From: LZORAL124-50-18 sp051208045 | Lineage (GTDB): Bacteria; Pseudomonadota; Gammaproteobacteria; Pseudomonadales; Oleiphilaceae | Direction of reading: 5' to 3' | DNA length: 64,000 bases | Assembly (NCBI GenBank): GCA_051208045.1 | Contig: JBPJFY010000011.1 | Span: 1 to 64,000, forward strand | Shown: positions 62,368 to 64,000 of the stretch, piece by piece | How positions within the stretch are numbered: the stretch's first letter is position 1 | Layout of the letters: every line of letters starts with the position of its first letter | The notes under the pieces: generated by a model | What the model saw: the letters and a program-made list of their open reading frames with translations, nothing else | What the model was told of the DNA's origin: nothing | The model's database searches: none | Made by a program: the position numbers and the translations under genes

Positions 62368-63081
62368 ATGAAAATTGCACTTTTAGAAGACGAACTCGAT
62401 CAGGCAGAGAACTTACGACAACTGCTCAGCCAGAACAGTCATATCTGTGAGCACTTTGTTTCCGGCCAATCGTTTCTCTACGCGGTGACCCACAACAGTT
62501 ATGACCTGCTGATCATGGACTGGCAAGTGCCGGATGCAGAAGGGCCAGATATCGTCAAACAAATCCGGCAGCAGTTAAACTGGCATATTCCGGTATTGTT
62601 TCTTACGCAACGGGATCAGGAACAGGACATCGTGCATGCGCTGGAGTGCGGTGCGGATGATTACCTGGTTAAACCCCCCCGGCCCGCCGAACTGCTGGCC
62701 CGTCTGGCAGCACTCATGCGCAGAAAAGGCGGCGAAGAGCAGGAGAAAGAGTTTATTGTTCGTGGGCCATTTGAGCTGGACATGAAAGGACGAAGTATCA
62801 AATGTCACGGAGAAAGCATTACGCTGACCGATAAAGACTTTGAACTCACCGCCTTTCTGTTCCAGAACATCGGGCGGCTCTTATCGCGAGAATACCTCCT
62901 CGAAAGCGTGTGGGGCTTGAAAGGAACCATCAATACCCGCACCGTAGACACGCACATGAGTCGACTCAGGCGCAAGCTGAAAATCAATCCCGAGAACGGA
63001 TTTAGAATACGCACGGTGTACCAGCACGGTTACCGTCTGGAAGAAGTTAATGAGAATGAAGAATCGAAGAACGCGGACTGA
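62368..63081 (+). CDS. OmpR-type response regulator
   Basis: The 237-residue protein has a receiver domain with the acidic pocket (LLEDELD), phospho-acceptor D51 (LLIMDWQVPD), the conserved Lys in LVKPPRPAEL, and a winged-helix DNA-binding domain (ELTAFLFQNIGRLLSREYLLESVW and TVDTHMSRLRRKL). The ATG at 62368 has CAGGGG before it; an ATG eight codons upstream is less likely. It follows the histidine kinase after 114 bp. Confidence 0.93.
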   Translation: MKIALLEDELDQAENLRQLLSQNSHICEHFVSGQSFLYAVTHNSYDLLIMDWQVPDAEGPDIVKQIRQQLNWHIPVLFLTQRDQEQDIVHALECGADDYLVKPPRPAELLARLAALMRRKGGEEQEKEFIVRGPFELDMKGRSIKCHGESITLTDKDFELTAFLFQNIGRLLSREYLLESVWGLKGTINTRTVDTHMSRLRRKLKINPENGFRIRTVYQHGYRLEEVNENEESKNAD

Positions 63082-64000
63082 CCGGGCGACACATTATCTC
63101 GTGCGCATGTTCCAGCACCTGTATCTGCTGTTTGCACTGAGTATTGTGTACGCAGCACCCGCGCACAGCGAAATCACTGGCTCATCCGTTGAGCCTATTC
63201 CGGTTATGACGCCAGAAACCGTGCCAATGAATGCCGGCGACGTGCCACCCGCCGCAGAGACTCATCCGGCGCAAGACAGAAACACCACCACGTACCAGCC
63301 AAAACCGACACCCGCGCTGCAGGAAAACGAGTGGCGGTATGTCACGCGCCCGTCCGACACCATTTGGAGCATCGCCAAAGATTACCTCAATCCGATGAAA
63401 ACCTGGGTCGATCTGGTTCGCCACAATCACATTGAAGATCCCAACGCGTTGCCACCGGGCAGCACATTGGCCATTCCTTTTGCCTGGTTGAAAGTGCAAC
63501 CCGCGCCGGCCATCGCCGTTTCGGTGTCTGGCGAAGCCCTGCTGAAAGACAGTCAATCAAGCCAGTGGAACAGCCTGAAAAACAAACAGTATCTGCATGT
63601 GGGCGATACCATCAAGACAATGAAAGGGTCGGTATTGGTGAAATTTGCCGATGGCTCAGTTCTTCGGCTGGAAAATCACACCACCCTCATTTTTAACCGC
63701 CTCAGTCAATTTGGTAAGTCCGGCATGACCGATACCGGCCTGCGTCTGGAAAAGGGGCGCGTTTCTACCAAAGTGGAACCGATGAAAGAAAACGGCAGCC
63801 GGTATGAAATTTCGACCCCCTCAGCGGTTGCAGCGGTGCGCGGCACGGAGTTCCGCGTAGAAGTGACTGAGGCGGGCTCAAACCTGGAAGTCACCGAAGG
63901 GGAAGTCAGTTTTGCCTCTTCCCGAGGCTCGGTATTAGTGAAAGAAGGATTTGGAGCGCAGGTCAGTGCCACCGGCGCATTGTCGCCAATCACACCTTTG
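63056..64000 (+). CDS. exported LysM/FecR-domain protein, partial
   Basis: The frame runs off the right edge of the window. After a basic N-terminus and hydrophobic segment (LYLLFALSIVYAAPAHS), which act as a signal peptide, comes a Pro/Thr-rich linker, a LysM domain (YVTRPSDTIWSIAKDYLN, closing LPPGSTLAIPF), a short link and a FecR-type domain (VSVSGEALLKDS to EGEVSFASSRGS). LysM binds cell wall glycan; FecR domains in such proteins are periplasmic. Starts at 63056 (overlapping the regulator) or 63107 are both possible; 63056 gives the basic N-region of a signal peptide, so I use it. The rest of the protein is outside the window. Confidence 0.75.
   Translation, partial: MKNRRTRTDRATHYLVRMFQHLYLLFALSIVYAAPAHSEITGSSVEPIPVMTPETVPMNAGDVPPAAETHPAQDRNTTTYQPKPTPALQENEWRYVTRPSDTIWSIAKDYLNPMKTWVDLVRHNHIEDPNALPPGSTLAIPFAWLKVQPAPAIAVSVSGEALLKDSQSSQWNSLKNKQYLHVGDTIKTMKGSVLVKFADGSVLRLENHTTLIFNRLSQFGKSGMTDTGLRLEKGRVSTKVEPMKENGSRYEISTPSAVAAVRGTEFRVEVTEAGSNLEVTEGEVSFASSRGSVLVKEGFGAQVSATGALSPITPL

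Overview
The window looks like the chromosome of a marine-type gammaproteobacterium of the Pseudomonadales/Oceanospirillales kind. This rests on gene order: purC-bamC-dapA/gcvR-bcp/perM-bepA resembles enterobacteria and pseudomonads, aspS-yebC-ruvAB-ybgC-tolQRAB-pal-cpoB-tRNA-Lys is the pseudomonad order, and the large NAD-dependent glutamate dehydrogenase next to a moxR/bat cluster is also pseudomonad-like. The exact genus cannot be named from sequence reading alone.

Layout. (1) 1-4282 is an AT-richer accessory stretch. It holds the right end of an IS3-family element inserted in an Rhs/YD-repeat gene fragment, a secreted DUF4214 protein behind a perfect CRP-type palindrome, a 37-residue membrane peptide, two small proteins of unknown role and a 19-bp inverted repeat. 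It stops at the 3' end of a tRNA-Val gene, a classic island boundary. (2) 4283-14312 is core: tRNA-Val, a UDP-glucuronate epimerase, purC, bamC, dapA, gcvR, bcp, a chalcone-isomerase-like secreted protein, perM, a TusA-like protein, bepA and nadA. (3) 14461-24526, all leftward: aspS, yebC, ruvA, ruvB, ybgC, tolQ, tolR, tolA, tolB, pal, cpoB and two tRNA-Lys genes. ruvC, normally between yebC and ruvA, is absent. (4) 24670-32519: FmdB-type zinc ribbon protein, an Hpt/HD-GYP protein, a FabR-like regulator, and the leftward guaB-guaA-tadA-galE-HIT group. (5) 32678-41864: xseA, a membrane EAL phosphodiesterase, an unknown lipoprotein, a hotdog thioesterase, proS, a lytic transglycosylase and a DUF2835 protein. 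(6) 41994-54347: NAD-glutamate dehydrogenase, diverging from moxR-DUF58-DUF4381-batA-batB/C-batD. The BatB/C protein carries a long Gln-Asn/Gln-Asp tandem repeat. (7) 54368-64000: a periplasmic binding protein, an acyl desaturase, two unknown proteins, yciO-bolA, and a rightward signalling group: degenerate HD-GYP protein, PAS histidine kinase, OmpR-type regulator and a LysM/FecR protein cut by the window end.

Most of the window is ordinary housekeeping. The points most worth a second look are the missing ruvC, the three cyclic-di-GMP-type proteins with altered motifs, the signalling/LysM-FecR group at the right edge, the repeat-bearing BatB/C fusion, and the small accessory genes left of tRNA-Val. 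I did not find clear evidence for a wholly new system such as a novel defence island, retron or CRISPR locus.
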